Shown here one piece after another: positions 63,472 through 64,000 of a stretch of DNA of 64,000 nt. The notes below the pieces were generated by a model, which worked only from the letters and a program-made list of their open reading frames with translations, had not been told where the DNA came from and did no database searches. Position 1 is the first letter of the stretch. Each line of letters opens with the position of its first letter. Position numbers and translations under genes: made by a program. The DNA is from Bacteroidales bacterium (GTDB lineage Bacteria > Bacteroidota > Bacteroidia > Bacteroidales > UBA12077): positions 1 through 64,000 of the forward strand of contig DAOWGM010000155.1 of NCBI GenBank assembly GCA_030637515.1. The letters run 5' to 3'.

Positions 63472-64000
63472 TGCAGGAAAATAATCATATTATTGAATTA
63501 AAATATTTAACCAAATATTATAAAGGTTTAAATGTTCCTGCCATCGATAATATTAGTCTGAATATAAATAGAGGCGAAATTTATGGTTTGCTTGGTCCAA
63601 ATGGTGCAGGAAAAACAACCACAATTTCTATCCTATGTGGTTTATTCGGACCAACTTCAGGAAATGTATTTATTGATGGAATGGAATACCAGCATTCAGC
63701 TGAAAAAATAAAAAACATTATTGGCGTAGTTCCTCAAGATATAGCACTTTACCCATCGCTTACAGCCAAAGAAAATCTCACTTTCTTTGGCCGCATGTAT
63801 GGACTTAAGGGTAAGCACTTAAAAACCCGAATCGAGGAATGCCTTGAACTATTTGGTTTAGAGAAGAATGCTAACCGACGTATCAAAACCTTTTCAGGAG
63901 GTATGAAACGCAGGATTAATTTAATAGCTGGAATTCTTCATAAACCAAAAATCATTTATCTTGATGAACCAACCGTAGGTATTGATGTTCAATCCAGAAA
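63471..64000 (+). CDS. ABC transporter ATP-binding protein, N-terminal part
   Basis: The gene continues beyond the window; 176 codons are visible. Walker A LLGPNGAGKTTT, Q-loop VVPQDIALYPSL, signature FSGGMKRRINL and Walker B IIYLDEPTVGID are all intact. The ABC-2/CcmA-like sequence suggests export of a lipid, polyene or polysaccharide. The start ATG overlaps the BtrH stop by one base, so export is coupled to product release. Permeases should follow downstream. Confidence 0.95.
   Translation, partial: MQENNHIIELKYLTKYYKGLNVPAIDNISLNINRGEIYGLLGPNGAGKTTTISILCGLFGPTSGNVFIDGMEYQHSAEKIKNIIGVVPQDIALYPSLTAKENLTFFGRMYGLKGKHLKTRIEECLELFGLEKNANRRIKTFSGGMKRRINLIAGILHKPKIIYLDEPTVGIDVQSR

Larger units (their letters stand above)
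48826..64000. other. Two-armed ACP-dependent biosynthetic gene cluster with BtrH-like modules
   Basis: Nine genes transcribed leftward (48826-55064) and ten rightward (55449-64000, running off the edge) encode one ketosynthase, one ketoreductase, one hotdog dehydratase, three ACPs, a holo-ACP synthase, a FabD-fold acyltransferase, an MIO-type amino acid lyase, an LpxL-like acyltransferase, two radical SAM proteins, a sulfotransferase-fold protein, two paralogous XRE-like/BtrH-like pairs and an ABC transporter ATPase. The set is related to aryl polyene/flexirubin loci. DarA/DarB-type resorcinol genes are not present in this window. The product is not predictable. Confidence 0.75.

Noticed and set aside
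48826..64000. Direct call as flexirubin or dialkylresorcinol cluster
   Set aside because: No DarA/DarB-like gene is present in the window, only one ketosynthase is seen, and BtrH and sulfotransferase genes are unexplained.
1..64000. CRISPR arrays, tRNA/rRNA genes, insertion sequences
   Set aside because: No regularly spaced repeats, no cloverleaf-like or rRNA sequence and no transposase were seen on either strand.

Overview
The window is AT-rich chromosomal DNA from a member of the Bacteroidota, most likely Bacteroidales. The evidence is repeated -7 promoter boxes of the TAnnTTTG type, few Shine-Dalgarno sites, and typical gene families: a BT_3928-like DoxX protein next to tpiA, an ATP-type PckA, a short SerA with PKKMGAQT in place of the usual histidine motif, a TonB receptor with a carboxypeptidase-regulatory domain, and an OmpA/WD40-like/TPR envelope protein. 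Genus cannot be settled from the sequence. I saw no rRNA, tRNA, CRISPR array, insertion sequence or prophage.

Positions 1-45 kb are mainly core genome. They hold central carbon genes (ppdK fragment, pckA, tpiA), lipid and signalling genes (plsY, a MscS channel, cdaA), folP, tmk, an orphan OppB-like permease, prmA, a 1542-residue exported protein, rsmE, a DUF885 protein, a minus-strand block with an SPFH/ribbon-helix-helix operon, a sigma factor facing uvrA, a serine operon (serC, four-helix-bundle gene, serA, DUF1015), comB, gcvT, OmpA and TPR envelope genes, an Hpt/STAS pair, an RNase H, a flavin reductase and a TonB receptor. Several bidirectional hairpins separate convergent genes. A family of degenerate AACTTTGAAC-like words fills every gap of the serine operon and two other gaps.

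From 45.4 to 48.6 kb are a B12-type radical SAM gene, a lipoprotein, a small exported protein with superoxide-reductase-like His and Cys residues, and an unknown exported protein.

From 48.8 kb to the right edge lies a two-armed biosynthetic locus, transcribed outward from a 384-base control region (55065-55448). The left arm (minus strand) encodes an XRE-like protein, a BtrH-like acyltransferase, an acyl carrier protein, a sulfotransferase-fold protein, a radical SAM enzyme, an unknown protein, a second ACP, a holo-ACP synthase and a divergent acyltransferase of the FabD fold. The right arm (plus strand) encodes an MIO aromatic amino acid lyase, a ketoreductase, a ketosynthase, a third ACP, an LpxL-like acyltransferase, another radical SAM enzyme, a hotdog dehydratase, a second XRE-like/BtrH-like pair paralogous to the first, and the start of an ABC transporter. 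Together these could make an aryl-started polyene or fatty chain on ACPs, modify it by radical chemistry, release it by cysteine-dependent acyl transfer onto a lipid, amine or sugar, and export it. It resembles flexirubin/aryl-polyene loci, but the paired XRE-BtrH modules and a FabD-like enzyme without its malonate-binding arginine set it apart. The product is unknown and the locus continues past the window.
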